NCBI GenBank assembly: GCA_038231215.1
Contig: JBBRLS010000015.1
Location: 1 to 64,000, forward strand
Source of the DNA: Schlegelella_A sp038231215
GTDB taxonomy: Bacteria > Pseudomonadota > Gammaproteobacteria > Burkholderiales > Burkholderiaceae_C
Length of the DNA: 64,000 nucleotides
Direction: 5' to 3'
The notes under the pieces are model-generated. The model did no database searches and was not told the DNA's origin. It saw only the letters and a program-made list of their open reading frames with translations. Both the position numbers and the translations under genes were made by a program. Each line of letters opens with the position of its first letter. The stretch's first letter is position 1. This document shows positions 34,127-43,188 of the stretch, one piece after another.

Positions 34127-36565
34127 TCAGGGCACGGCCGACGCCGCCGCTGCATGCCAGTAGTGCCGGTGCGTGTCCCGCTCGCAGGAGCCGGCCGCCG
34201 GCCCGGCCGCGGGCCATTGCCAGGCGCCGCATGCCGGACTGGCAACGATGGCGATGCCACGCTCGCGATAGCGCTGAAGAACGTCGGGTGCCGGGTGGCC
34301 GAAGCGATTCCGGTAGCCGGCCTGGAAGACGGCGATCCTCGGCGCCACCGCGTCGAGAAAGATCGCCGACGACGAGGTGCGGCTGCCGTGATGCGGCGCG
34401 ATCAGCAGGTCGCTCTGCAGGCCGCTGCCGTGTTCGGCGACGAGCAACGCTTCCTGCTCGCGCTCGATGTCGCCGGTGAGCAGCGCGCTGCGCCCGCCGC
34501 CGGAAACCCGGACGACGCAGGACATGGCGTTCGGCTTCTGCGTTCGCTCGTAGTCGCTGGCGACCGGACGCAGCACGACGAAGTCGACGCCGTCCCAGCG
34601 CCAGTGCTGCCCTGCCTGGCAACGCAATACCTGCTTTGCGGCGGCGAGGATCGGATGGCCAGGCTCGAGCGAGCTGGAAAGCGCATCGACGGCGAGAGCG
34701 CCCAGCACGGCCTTGGCGCCACCGACGTGATCGAGGTCGCGGTGACTGAGCACGAGCAGGTCGACGTGCTCGTCGCCGCGTGCCCGCAAGAGCGGCACCA
34801 GCACGCGCTGGCCGGCGTCGCTCTCGCGCGAATACTGCGGGCCGGCGTCGAAGAGCAGCACATGCGATCGCGTTCGAACGAGCACCGCCATGCCCTGGCC
34901 GATGTCGGCGGCAACGAGGTCGAAGCTGCCTTCGGCCGGCAGCTCGCGAGGCGGCAGCAGCAAGGCCAGCGCCAGCGGCAAGGCGAGTAATCGGGCGCGC
35001 CACGGCAGCGGCAACACGAGCAGCGCGGCGGCAGCGAGACCGGCGAGCTGCGCCCAGGCCGGCGCCGCGGGAACGACCCAGACGGCGCCGGGAATCGCAG
35101 CGAGCCAGGTCAGGTATGCGTTCAGCGCCTGCACCACACTGCCGCCCAGCCACCAGAGCGGCGCGGCGACGATGCCGAGCAGCGCGAGCGGCGTGACGAG
35201 CAGGGTCACGACCGGGATGGCGACGAGGTTGGCGAGAAAGCCGACGATCGAGACTTGCTGGAAGAAGACGAGGGTCAGCGGCGTCAGCCCGAGCGTCGCG
35301 ATCACTTGCGTACGCAGGTCGGCGCGCACGTGGGCGAAAGCACGCTGCGGCCAGCCGCGCCATCCGGGTGGCGGCGCCGGGGTGGACGGAGCCGACTCCG
35401 TCGCCGACGACGAGGCCATGAGCAGGCCGACCGCCATGAACGACAGCCAGAAGCCGGCTTGCGTCAGCGCCCAGGGGTCGAGCGCGGTGACGACCGCGGC
35501 GGCGGCGAGCAGCACGAGCAACCAGGGCCAGCGCACGCCGGCGACCTGCAGGAGCGTCACCGTGGCGAGCATCCAGACCGTGCGCTGCGAAGGCACGCCC
35601 CAGCCCGAGAAGAACGCATAGGCGGTCGCCGCGACGAGGCCGCCCCAGCGTCCGGCGGTCTGCGCCGGCAGAGCAAGCGTCGCCCGTGCACTGCGCCGCC
35701 AGAGTGCGGCCAGGCCGAGGCCGGCGAGCCACGCAAACATCGTGACGTGCAGCCCGCTGATCGACATGAGGTGGGCCACGCCGGTGTTGCGGAACAGGTC
35801 CCAGTCCTCGCGCTCGATGGCGCCCTGGTCGCCGACTGCAAGCGCGGCGAGCACGCCGGCGGCGCGCCGGTCGGCGACCTGCGCGTAGATCGCATCGCGC
35901 ACCCGCTGACGCAGGCGCTCGACCGGAAATCCTGCCCTCTCCCCGAGCATCAGCGGCGCCGGCGCGTCGCGCACGTAGCCGGTGGCGCGCAGGCCCTGCT
36001 CGAAGAGCTGCAGTTCGTAGTCGAAGCCGTGCGGATTGAGGTTGCCGTGCGGCCGGCGCAGACGCACCGCGAAGCGCCAGCGTTGCCCGGCGCGCAGTTC
36101 GCGCTGCGGCTGCGAAAGGGTCGCGTCTTCGTGAAAGCCGTTGTACCAGCCGAGGGCGATGCGCTGCGGCAAGACCGCGCCTTCGCGTTGCCGCGAATCG
36201 GCATCGAGCTCGAAGCGAAAGCGCAAGCCGCTCGGCCCTTGTTGCGGCAAGCTGGCGACGACGCCGGTGACGACGAGGTCGGCGCCTTCGAGCTCGGGGG
36301 CGAGCGCCTCGTCGAGACGAACCGCGGCCTGCCAGCCGGTCACGGCAAAGCCGGCGAGCAGCGCTCCGGCGACCGCAAAGCCTGTCCCGAGGACACGGAC
36401 ACGTCGGAGCGCGAACCCCGCAGCCAGGGCGATCAGCGCGGCAAGCGCCAGCGCGAGGTACGACGCAAACGGCAGGAGCGAGCGTTCCTGGAGCTGAATC
36501 GCGGCGCCGGCCAGCCACGCCAGCAGCAGCGCCGCAAGGCGGCGTCCGGTGGCCGGTGCTCGCAT
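34127..36565 (-). CDS. comEC: DNA internalization competence protein ComEC/Rec2
   Basis: An 812-residue inner-membrane protein that forms the channel for single-stranded DNA in natural transformation. It has an N-terminal DUF4131 region with membrane helices, a central Competence domain with many helices (HLMSISGLHVTMFAWLAGLG is typical), and a C-terminal metallo-beta-lactamase domain. That domain carries SHRDLDHVGG and the second metal motif APHHGSRTSSS. Length and domain order are complete. The ATG giving MRAPATGRRL is chosen; the longer frame overlaps the promoter region of the divergent RidA gene. The 64-bp gap to that gene must hold both promoters. Its presence suggests, but does not prove, competence. 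Confidence 0.93.
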   Translation of the reverse strand: MRAPATGRRLAALLLAWLAGAAIQLQERSLLPFASYLALALAALIALAAGFALRRVRVLGTGFAVAGALLAGFAVTGWQAAVRLDEALAPELEGADLVVTGVVASLPQQGPSGLRFRFELDADSRQREGAVLPQRIALGWYNGFHEDATLSQPQRELRAGQRWRFAVRLRRPHGNLNPHGFDYELQLFEQGLRATGYVRDAPAPLMLGERAGFPVERLRQRVRDAIYAQVADRRAAGVLAALAVGDQGAIEREDWDLFRNTGVAHLMSISGLHVTMFAWLAGLGLAALWRRSARATLALPAQTAGRWGGLVAATAYAFFSGWGVPSQRTVWMLATVTLLQVAGVRWPWLLVLLAAAAVVTALDPWALTQAGFWLSFMAVGLLMASSSATESAPSTPAPPPGWRGWPQRAFAHVRADLRTQVIATLGLTPLTLVFFQQVSIVGFLANLVAIPVVTLLVTPLALLGIVAAPLWWLGGSVVQALNAYLTWLAAIPGAVWVVPAAPAWAQLAGLAAAALLVLPLPWRARLLALPLALALLLPPRELPAEGSFDLVAADIGQGMAVLVRTRSHVLLFDAGPQYSRESDAGQRVLVPLLRARGDEHVDLLVLSHRDLDHVGGAKAVLGALAVDALSSSLEPGHPILAAAKQVLRCQAGQHWRWDGVDFVVLRPVASDYERTQKPNAMSCVVRVSGGGRSALLTGDIEREQEALLVAEHGSGLQSDLLIAPHHGSRTSSSAIFLDAVAPRIAVFQAGYRNRFGHPAPDVLQRYRERGIAIVASPACGAWQWPAAGPAAGSCERDTHRHYWHAAAASAVP

Positions 36566-36629
36566 CGGCCAAAGTGTAGGCGCGGGCGAGGTGTACGATT
36601 TACCTTCGACGTCCGGGCCCAAAAATTCC

Positions 36630-37106
36630 ATGTCTTCGATCTACGACCGCCTGACCGACCTCGACATTTCGCTGCCGCCGCTCGCCATTCCGGCAGGCGC
36701 CTACGTGCCTTTCGTGCGCAGTGGCAACCTGGTCTTTCTGTCCGGCCACATCGCCAAGCGCGACGGCAAGGTCTGGGTCGGCCAGCTCGGCCGCGACATG
36801 ACGACGGCCACCGGCAAGAAGGCGGCGCGCGCCGTCGCGGTCGATCTGCTCGGCACGTTGCACGCCGCCGTCGGCGACCTCGACAAGATCGAGCGCATCG
36901 TGCGCATCACGAGCCTCGTCAACAGCGCGCCCGACTTCACCGAGCACCACCTCGTCACCAATGGCTGCTCGGAGCTGTTCGGCGAGGTCTTTGCCGAGAA
37001 GGGCGCGCATGCGCGCAGCGCCTACGGCGTCGCGCAACTACCGCTCGGCGCCTGCGTCGAGATCGAGCTGATCGCACAGGTCGCCGGCTCCGCGCACGGC
37101 GAATGA
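36630..37106 (+). CDS. RidA family protein (YjgF/YER057c/UK114 superfamily)
   Basis: A 158-residue protein of the longer, non-archetypal RidA subfamily. RidA itself hydrolyses reactive enamine/imine intermediates from PLP enzymes, but these longer members often lack proven activity. Typical segments are VRSGNLVFLSGHIAKRDGK near the N-terminus and GVAQLPLGACVEIELIAQV at the C-terminus, where archetypal RidA has its Arg-containing active-site strand. Here the position equivalent to the catalytic Arg appears to be in GACVEIE without Arg, so function is uncertain. The stop overlaps the dsbB ATG. Confidence 0.87.
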   Translation: MSSIYDRLTDLDISLPPLAIPAGAYVPFVRSGNLVFLSGHIAKRDGKVWVGQLGRDMTTATGKKAARAVAVDLLGTLHAAVGDLDKIERIVRITSLVNSAPDFTEHHLVTNGCSELFGEVFAEKGAHARSAYGVAQLPLGACVEIELIAQVAGSAHGE

Positions 37107-37612
37107 GCGCGGCCCGAACGCGGCCGTCGTTCGGTCCCGATCGGCGCGGCGGCCCCTGGCCGTTTGCCTTCGTCGTCGTCGCGTCGTTCGGCTCGGTCGC
37201 GGCGGCGCTCGTCTCGCAGCATGTCTACGGCATGGACCCGTGTCCGTGGTGCGTGCTGCAACGCCTCGTCTTCGTGGCCATCGGCGCGTTCGCGCTGCTC
37301 GGCCTCGCCTGGCGCGGCGCTACCGGGCGCGGCGTGGCGGCGACGATCGCCTTGCTGCTCGCAGCGACAGGCGTGGCGGCGGCGCTCTGGCAGCATTTCG
37401 CCGCCGCGAAGTCGGCGTCGTGCAACCTGACGCTGGCCGATCGCATCATGAATGCGACCGGGCTCAATGCCATGCTGCCCGACGTGTTCGAGGCGCGCGC
37501 GAGCTGCGCCGACGCGGCAGTCTCGCTGTTCGGCGTGTCCTACGACTTCTGGTCGGCGGGCCTGTTCGCGATCATCGCCATCATCATGATCGCCGTCCTG
37601 CGCCGCCGCTGA
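37103..37612 (+). CDS. dsbB: Disulfide bond formation protein B
   Basis: A 169-residue inner-membrane protein that reoxidises DsbA and passes electrons to quinones. Four membrane helices are visible. The first periplasmic pair is Cys47-Cys50 (MDPCPWCVLQR) and the second is Cys107 and Cys135 in the second periplasmic loop, so all four redox cysteines are present. The Arg in VLQRL that contacts quinone is conserved. The ATG overlaps the stop of the RidA gene (ATGA). Confidence 0.94.
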   Translation: MSAARTRPSFGPDRRGGPWPFAFVVVASFGSVAAALVSQHVYGMDPCPWCVLQRLVFVAIGAFALLGLAWRGATGRGVAATIALLLAATGVAAALWQHFAAAKSASCNLTLADRIMNATGLNAMLPDVFEARASCADAAVSLFGVSYDFWSAGLFAIIAIIMIAVLRRR

Positions 37613-37631
37613 AGCGCAGCGCCTCGCACGC

Positions 37632-37865
37632 TCACTCGACGGGCGTGTTCAGCGCCACTTCGTCGCAGATCGCTTCGAGCAGGGCAATCACTGCCGACTC
37701 GGAGTACTTGCCCGGCACGAGCGCCTGGCAGATCGACTGGGCGGTGCGCAACCGTTCGTAGACGGCGATCGCGGCATCGATCTCGATCTGCGGCACATGC
37801 GCGGCCTGCAGCACGTCGAGCCGCTGGTCGAAGGAGTCGGTGTCTTCGTGAACAATTTTCTTCAT
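37632..37865 (-). CDS. Small 77-residue protein downstream of parC, unknown
   Basis: A short helical protein with an acidic N-terminus (MKKIVHEDTDSFDQRLDVLQ) and a central AAHVPQIEIDAAIAVYERL. AAGGA precedes the ATG by 5 nt, so translation is likely. It follows parC by 47 bp on the same strand. No membrane segment, no recognised motif. Function unknown. Confidence 0.65.
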   Translation of the reverse strand: MKKIVHEDTDSFDQRLDVLQAAHVPQIEIDAAIAVYERLRTAQSICQALVPGKYSESAVIALLEAICDEVALNTPVE

Positions 37866-37912
37866 GGCGTTCCTTGCTCGAATGCGGGTTCGAAAAGACG
37901 TCGATCGTAGCT

Positions 37913-40228
37913 TCAGGCGGCGCCTGCCGCGACGACGCGCATGGCCTTTTGCATCGCGTCCTGGCGCTTTCCCTTGCGCGCGCGCCGGCCGACGTGCGGC
38001 TCGAGTGCGGCCGCGCGCAGCACCTCGTCGCGCGGCTTGCCGCCGCGACCGGTGCCGAGCACGCGCAAGGCGTCGGCAAAGGCGGCGACGCTGACCAGCG
38101 CGTCCTTCGCGTCGAGGTCGATGAGCGTCAGGCCGCGCCCGCCCTTGGACTGGAGCTTGAGCTCGTCTGTGCCGAAGACGAGCAGCCGCCCTTCGAGAGT
38201 AAGGCAGGCGACGCGCCTCACGGTCTCGCCCAGGATCGAAGGCGGCAGCGGCTTCTCGTCGCCTTCGAGGTCGAGAAATGCCTTGCCGCCGCGCTGCCGC
38301 GAGACGAGGTCGCCGGCGCGCGCCAACAGGCCGAAGCCGCCGGTCCCGGCGAGCAGCAGCATCTGCGCGGCGGCACCGGCGAAATAGTGCGCCGGCTGCG
38401 TGCCGGGCTCGAGGTCGATCAGCGAGGTCACGGCGACACCGTCGCCACGGCCGCTCGGCAATGATGCGACCGGCGCCGAATAGACGCGACCGTCGCTGCC
38501 GAAGACGAGCAAGGCATCGACGCTGCGGCAGGCGAAGGTGCCGTAGAGCGCGTCGCCGGCCTTGAAGGCGAGCTGTGCCGCCTCGACCTCGTGGCCCTTC
38601 AGCGCGCGCACCCAGCCCTTCAGGCTGACCGCGACTGTGACCGGCTCGTCGACGACGCGCACCTCGGCGACCGAGCGCTTGCCCGCCTCGATCAGCGTGC
38701 GCCTGTCGTCGCCGTAGGCCTTGGCGTCGGCTTCGATCTCGCGAATCACGGTGCGCTTCAAGGCGGCCGGGCTGGCGAGCAGATCGCGCAATCGCCCTTC
38801 CTCGGCGCGCAGGTCCTTCATCTCCTGCTCGATCTTGATGGCCTCGAGCCGGGCGAGCTGGCGCAGGCGGATCTCGAGGATGTCTTCGGCCTGGCGTTCG
38901 CTGAGGGCGAAGCGCGCGACGAGCGCGGCCTTCGGCTCGTCGGCGGCGCGGATCAGCGCGATCACCTCGTCGATGTTGAGCAGCACGAGCTGCCGTCCTT
39001 CGAGGATGTGGATGCGGTCGGCCACCTTCGTCAAACGGTGCTGCGACCGCCGCTCGACGGTAGCGAGGCGAAAGCCGATCCACTCGACGATGACCTGGCG
39101 CAGGCTCTTCTGCGTCGGCCGGCCGTCGGCGCCGACCATCGTCAGGTTGATCGGCGTCGAGCTTTCCAGGCTGGTGTGCGCGAGCAGCGTGTTGAGCAGT
39201 TCGTCCTGCGGGACGCGGCTGGTCTTGGGCTCGAATACGAGACGAACCGCCGCTTCCTTGCCCGACTCGTCGCGCACCGCGTCGAGCACCGATAGCACGG
39301 TCGCTTTCAACTGCACCTGCTCGCTGCCCAGCGTCTTCTTGCCGGCGCGCAGCTTGGGGTTGGTGAGCTCCTCGATCTCCTCGAGCACCTTCTGCGCGCT
39401 CGTGCCCGGCGGCAGCTCGGTGACGACGACCTGCCACTGGCCGCGCGCCAGGTCCTCGATCTTCCAGCGCGCGCGCACCTTGAGCGAGCCGCGGCCGCTC
39501 GCGTACGCGGCGCGGATTTCCTCGGGTGCACTGATGATCTGGCCGCCGCCGGGATAGTCGGGCCCGGGAAGCAGCTTCGCGAGCTCGTCGTCGCCGAGCT
39601 TGTCGTCCTTGATGAGCGCAATCGTCGCCGCCGCAACCTCGCGCAGGTTGTGGCTCGGCATCTCGGTCGCCAGGCCCACGGCGATGCCGCTGGCACCGTT
39701 GAGCAGCACGAAGGGCAGCCGCGCCGGCAAGAGCCGCGGCTCCTCGGTCGAGCCGTCGTAGTTGGGAACGAAGTCGACCGTGCCTTCGTCGACCTCGTCG
39801 AGCAGCAGGCGCGCGATCGGCGCCAGGCGCGCCTCGGTGTAGCGCATCGCCGCGGCGCCGTCGCCGTCGCGCGAGCCGAAGTTGCCCTGGCCGTCGACGA
39901 GCGGATAGCGCTGCGAGAAGTCCTGCGCCATGCGCACCAGCGCGTCGTATGCGGCCTGGTCGGAGTGCGGATGAAATCGCCCGAGCACGTCGCCGACGAC
40001 GCGCGCGCTCTTCACCGCCTTGGGGCCGGCCGCCGTTGTGAAGGCCAGGCCCATGCGCTGCATCGCATAGAGGATGCGACGCTGGACGGGCTTCTGGCCG
40101 TCGCTCACGTCGGGCAGCGCACGGCCCTTCACGACTGAAAGCGCGTACTCGAGATAGGCCCGCTCGGCGTAGTCGCCGAGGGGAACCGCGTCGCTTCCGG
40201 TGGGCGGGTTGTCGAACAGATCTTGCAT
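37913..40228 (-). CDS. parC: DNA topoisomerase IV subunit A
   Basis: A 771-residue type IIA topoisomerase A subunit that decatenates daughter chromosomes with ParE. The active-site Tyr130 lies in AAAMRYTEARL. The length, shorter than GyrA, and the lack of a clear GyrA box favour ParC. In the quinolone region the protein reads FHPHSDQAAYDAL: Ser89, Gln91 and Asp95 stand where E. coli ParC has Gly78, Ser80 and Glu84. C-terminal beta-propeller-like repeats follow from about residue 500. parE is 5.7 kb upstream on the same strand rather than adjacent. Confidence 0.94.
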   Translation of the reverse strand: MQDLFDNPPTGSDAVPLGDYAERAYLEYALSVVKGRALPDVSDGQKPVQRRILYAMQRMGLAFTTAAGPKAVKSARVVGDVLGRFHPHSDQAAYDALVRMAQDFSQRYPLVDGQGNFGSRDGDGAAAMRYTEARLAPIARLLLDEVDEGTVDFVPNYDGSTEEPRLLPARLPFVLLNGASGIAVGLATEMPSHNLREVAAATIALIKDDKLGDDELAKLLPGPDYPGGGQIISAPEEIRAAYASGRGSLKVRARWKIEDLARGQWQVVVTELPPGTSAQKVLEEIEELTNPKLRAGKKTLGSEQVQLKATVLSVLDAVRDESGKEAAVRLVFEPKTSRVPQDELLNTLLAHTSLESSTPINLTMVGADGRPTQKSLRQVIVEWIGFRLATVERRSQHRLTKVADRIHILEGRQLVLLNIDEVIALIRAADEPKAALVARFALSERQAEDILEIRLRQLARLEAIKIEQEMKDLRAEEGRLRDLLASPAALKRTVIREIEADAKAYGDDRRTLIEAGKRSVAEVRVVDEPVTVAVSLKGWVRALKGHEVEAAQLAFKAGDALYGTFACRSVDALLVFGSDGRVYSAPVASLPSGRGDGVAVTSLIDLEPGTQPAHYFAGAAAQMLLLAGTGGFGLLARAGDLVSRQRGGKAFLDLEGDEKPLPPSILGETVRRVACLTLEGRLLVFGTDELKLQSKGGRGLTLIDLDAKDALVSVAAFADALRVLGTGRGGKPRDEVLRAAALEPHVGRRARKGKRQDAMQKAMRVVAAGAA

Positions 40229-40262
40229 TCGGGGTCGCGGCGTCAGGGGGCGGCAGTATCCG

Positions 40263-43175
40263 CTAAGCCGCCGGCGCCCCCGCATGCGAGAGCAAGTCGC
40301 CCAGCACCTCGTCGAGAGAGGGCGGCGGCCCGGAGACGGCGGGCAGCGATTCGAGCCGCGACGTCATGTGCCGGTGCACGCCCGCTTCCTGATCCTGCTG
40401 CGCCAGCACCATCTGCCAGATGCGGGAGGCGCGCGTCACGTCGCCGGCGGCGGCAAGCACCTCGCCGAAGACGACGGCGGCCTTGGCCAGGTCGGTCGAG
40501 TGACCGGTGGCGCGGGCCGTGGCGACGATCCGACGCAGCCGTGCCAGCGCTTCCGCCGGCGCGCCGTCGGCGAGATCGAGGCGGGCCAGTTCGCGCTCGG
40601 CGGCGAGCTGCAGCTTGACCATGCCGCTCGCGCGCGTGCGCTCGAGGACAGCCTCGAACTGACGCCGCGCTTCGGGCCGGCGGCCCAGCGCCGCGAGCGT
40701 TTGCGCCCGCTGCTGCAACGCATACTGCGCCATCGTCGCAAGGCCGGCCTCGTCGCAGCGGGCGACGCTTTCGGCAAGAAGCTGCTCCGACGCGGGCAGG
40801 TCGCCGCGCAGGCGCGCGAGTCCGCCGAGGTTGGAGAGGAAGCCGGCCGTCAGATAGGCGTTGCCTGCCTCGCGTGCGAGACCGAGTGCTTCCTGCGTCT
40901 GCCGCCACGCAGCGTCGAGGTCTCCGAGCGCCATCGCACCGGTGCCGAGTTCGCCGAGCGCCAGGGTGATCGAATGTCCGGACCCGTGACGCCGCGCAGC
41001 GGCGAGTGCCTGCTCGTAGAGCGCCTGCGCGCCGGCATGGTCGCCGCCCTGCCAGAGACACGAGCCGGCATGGAGCAGGCAGCCGACGAAGGCTTCCGGC
41101 TCGCCTGCCTCGCCCGCGGCGATCCCGGCCCGGGCCAGCGCCAGCGCCGTCTGCAGGTCGCCATGCAGAACGTGAAGCGACGAGAGCTGGCAACGCAGAC
41201 GTTGCCCGAAGACGCCGTCCGCCAGCGGCAGCGCCGGCGTGAGCAGAGCCAGGCCTTCGGCGGCCCGGCCGCCGACTTCGTAGTACGCGGCGAGCGTGCT
41301 CGCCATTGCGTCGAGCCGGCTTCGGTCGGCACGCCCGAGGGCATGCAGCCACGCCGCGCGGACGTTGGCGAAGTCGGCGGCGATGCCGGCGACGAGACGT
41401 CGCGCATCGCCGCGCGCGTGCGGCGCCAGCGACCGCAGTTCGGCAGCGAAGTGGGCGGCGTGGCGCTCGGCGAGCTCATCGCGACGCTCCGGCGTCGCCT
41501 CGAGCTGCTCGAGAGCGTACGCGGCGACGAGCGGGTGCAAGGCGAAGCGCGCGTCGTCGTGAGCGGCGACGAGACTCTTGTCGACGAGCGCCGAGAGCAG
41601 CGGCAACGACACTGCGGCGACGGCACGCGCCGCACCGACGCCGAAGCTGCCGCGAAAGACCGCGAGGCCGGCGAGCGCCGCCTTCTCGCTCGGCGCCAGC
41701 CATCGCCAGGAGCGCTCGAGCACCTCGCGCACGCTGGCGTGCTCCGGCCGCGCCGCCGCAGGTACCGCCTTCGGGTCGAGAGCCAGCGCATCGATGGATG
41801 TGCGCAGCTCGAGTGCAATCTCCGACGCCGGCAAGAGCCTGATCCAGCTCGCCGCCAGCTCGATCGCCAGCGGCATGCCGTCGACCGCGGCGACGATGTC
41901 GACGATGGCGTCGATCTCCGCTGCCGCATCGAAGCCACGCCGCGCGATACCGGCACGCGCCACGAACAGGCCGACCGCGTCGAAGGCCAGGGCCGCGTCG
42001 GCGTCCCGGCTGTCGTCGTCCGGAACCGCCAGACCCCCAAGCCGCCAGACGCGCTCGGCGCCGTTACCGCCGCCGACGCTCGCACGCGACGTGACGACGA
42101 CGCGAAGCCCGGTGGCCGCTGCGAGCAGTCGCTCGACGGCCGGCGCGAGCCCGTCGAGGTGCTCCGCGTTGTCGAGGACGAGCAGCACCGGCGTCGCCGC
42201 GAGCGCTGCGGCCGTCGCCACGAACAGGTCGCCTGTGCCGCGAGGATCGACGCCGGCACGCTCGGCGAGCCGGCCGAGCATGGCGTCGACGTCGGCCAGA
42301 TCCTGCAGGTCGATCCAGAGGCGGCGCGTCGGCACGATCGGCGTCGCGATCAGCTCGCGGGCCAGCCGACTCTTGCCGATGCCGCCGGGTCCGAGCAGTG
42401 TGAGCCAGCGCAGTCCCGGTTCCGCGAGCAATGCGACGAGCTCGCGAAGCTCGCTGCGCCGACCGATGAAGCGCCTGGCGTCGCTGCCTTCAGCGGCGGC
42501 ACCGGCGAGGATCGCGCGCAGCGATGCCGACGGATCGACACCGAGGTCCTCGGCGAGCCGCGTCGCATACTCGCGAAAGGCGCGCTGCGCGAGCGCCGGA
42601 TGGCCACATGCCAGTTCGGCACGCAAGAGCACCGCGAGCGCCGCCTCGTCGAGCGGGTCGCTGCGCAGCAGGCTGCGCGCCAGCACGACGACCGCTGCCG
42701 GATCGTCGCCCAGCTCGGCAATCCGATCGAGCGCCGCCTGCCGCCAAACCGCGGCGACCCGGGTGCGCTCAACGTTGAGCCACGCACTCCAGGCCGGGTT
42801 CGCGTCATCGTCGAGGCCTTCGAGCAGCGGGCCGCGCAGCAGCTCGAGCGCCTCGCCGTGGCGGCCTGCCGCCACGGCCAGCGTGAAATCACGCAGGTCG
42901 CTCTGCGGCGACCAGCGGAGCGCTCGGTCGTCGACCTCGAGGCCCGAGACACCCGTCATCGCATGAGCGCGAAAGACGACCTTGCGCAGGTTGCGCCGGC
43001 CGTCGGCGGCGCTTCTTTCGGGCCACAGCAACGCGGCGAGCCGCTCCCGCGCCACCCAGGCGCCGTCTTGCAGCGCCAGGTAGGCGAGCAGTTGGCAGGA
43101 GCGCTCGGCACCGAAGCGCGGTGCGCCGTCAAGGTCGAGCCCGGTCGCGCCGAGAACGAGGAGCCGGATGAGCAT
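40263..43175 (-). CDS. BTAD / NB-ARC ATPase / TPR transcriptional regulator (SARP/AfsR-like)
   Basis: A 970-residue multidomain regulator. Residues 1-95 resemble the OmpR-type winged helix of SARP proteins (RLLVLGATGLDLDGAPRFG, LAALLWPERSAADGRRNLRK). Residues 100-240 are a bacterial transcriptional activation domain (AREYATRLAEDLGVDPSASL-like end). An NB-ARC-type NTPase then has Walker A LLGPGGIGKSRLA and Walker B PVLLVLDNAEHLD, followed by VVVTSRAS. The last 400 residues are TPR-like helices. SARP/AfsR proteins of this size are typical of actinobacteria and unusual here. It sits between parC (34 bp) and an acyl-CoA ligase, which it may control; that is inference. Confidence 0.88.
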   Translation of the reverse strand: MLIRLLVLGATGLDLDGAPRFGAERSCQLLAYLALQDGAWVARERLAALLWPERSAADGRRNLRKVVFRAHAMTGVSGLEVDDRALRWSPQSDLRDFTLAVAAGRHGEALELLRGPLLEGLDDDANPAWSAWLNVERTRVAAVWRQAALDRIAELGDDPAAVVVLARSLLRSDPLDEAALAVLLRAELACGHPALAQRAFREYATRLAEDLGVDPSASLRAILAGAAAEGSDARRFIGRRSELRELVALLAEPGLRWLTLLGPGGIGKSRLARELIATPIVPTRRLWIDLQDLADVDAMLGRLAERAGVDPRGTGDLFVATAAALAATPVLLVLDNAEHLDGLAPAVERLLAAATGLRVVVTSRASVGGGNGAERVWRLGGLAVPDDDSRDADAALAFDAVGLFVARAGIARRGFDAAAEIDAIVDIVAAVDGMPLAIELAASWIRLLPASEIALELRTSIDALALDPKAVPAAARPEHASVREVLERSWRWLAPSEKAALAGLAVFRGSFGVGAARAVAAVSLPLLSALVDKSLVAAHDDARFALHPLVAAYALEQLEATPERRDELAERHAAHFAAELRSLAPHARGDARRLVAGIAADFANVRAAWLHALGRADRSRLDAMASTLAAYYEVGGRAAEGLALLTPALPLADGVFGQRLRCQLSSLHVLHGDLQTALALARAGIAAGEAGEPEAFVGCLLHAGSCLWQGGDHAGAQALYEQALAAARRHGSGHSITLALGELGTGAMALGDLDAAWRQTQEALGLAREAGNAYLTAGFLSNLGGLARLRGDLPASEQLLAESVARCDEAGLATMAQYALQQRAQTLAALGRRPEARRQFEAVLERTRASGMVKLQLAAERELARLDLADGAPAEALARLRRIVATARATGHSTDLAKAAVVFGEVLAAAGDVTRASRIWQMVLAQQDQEAGVHRHMTSRLESLPAVSGPPPSLDEVLGDLLSHAGAPAA

Positions 43176-43188
43176 CGCCGAGAAGCGC

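Noticed and set aside
36566..36629. TACGAT as a promoter for the RidA gene
   Set aside because: No matching -35 box at 16-18 bp; too weak to list.
37913..40228. GyrA/GyrB instead of ParC/ParE for the topoisomerase genes
   Set aside because: Lengths of 771 and 660 residues and sequence pattern fit topoisomerase IV; gyrase subunits are longer or have a GyrA box.
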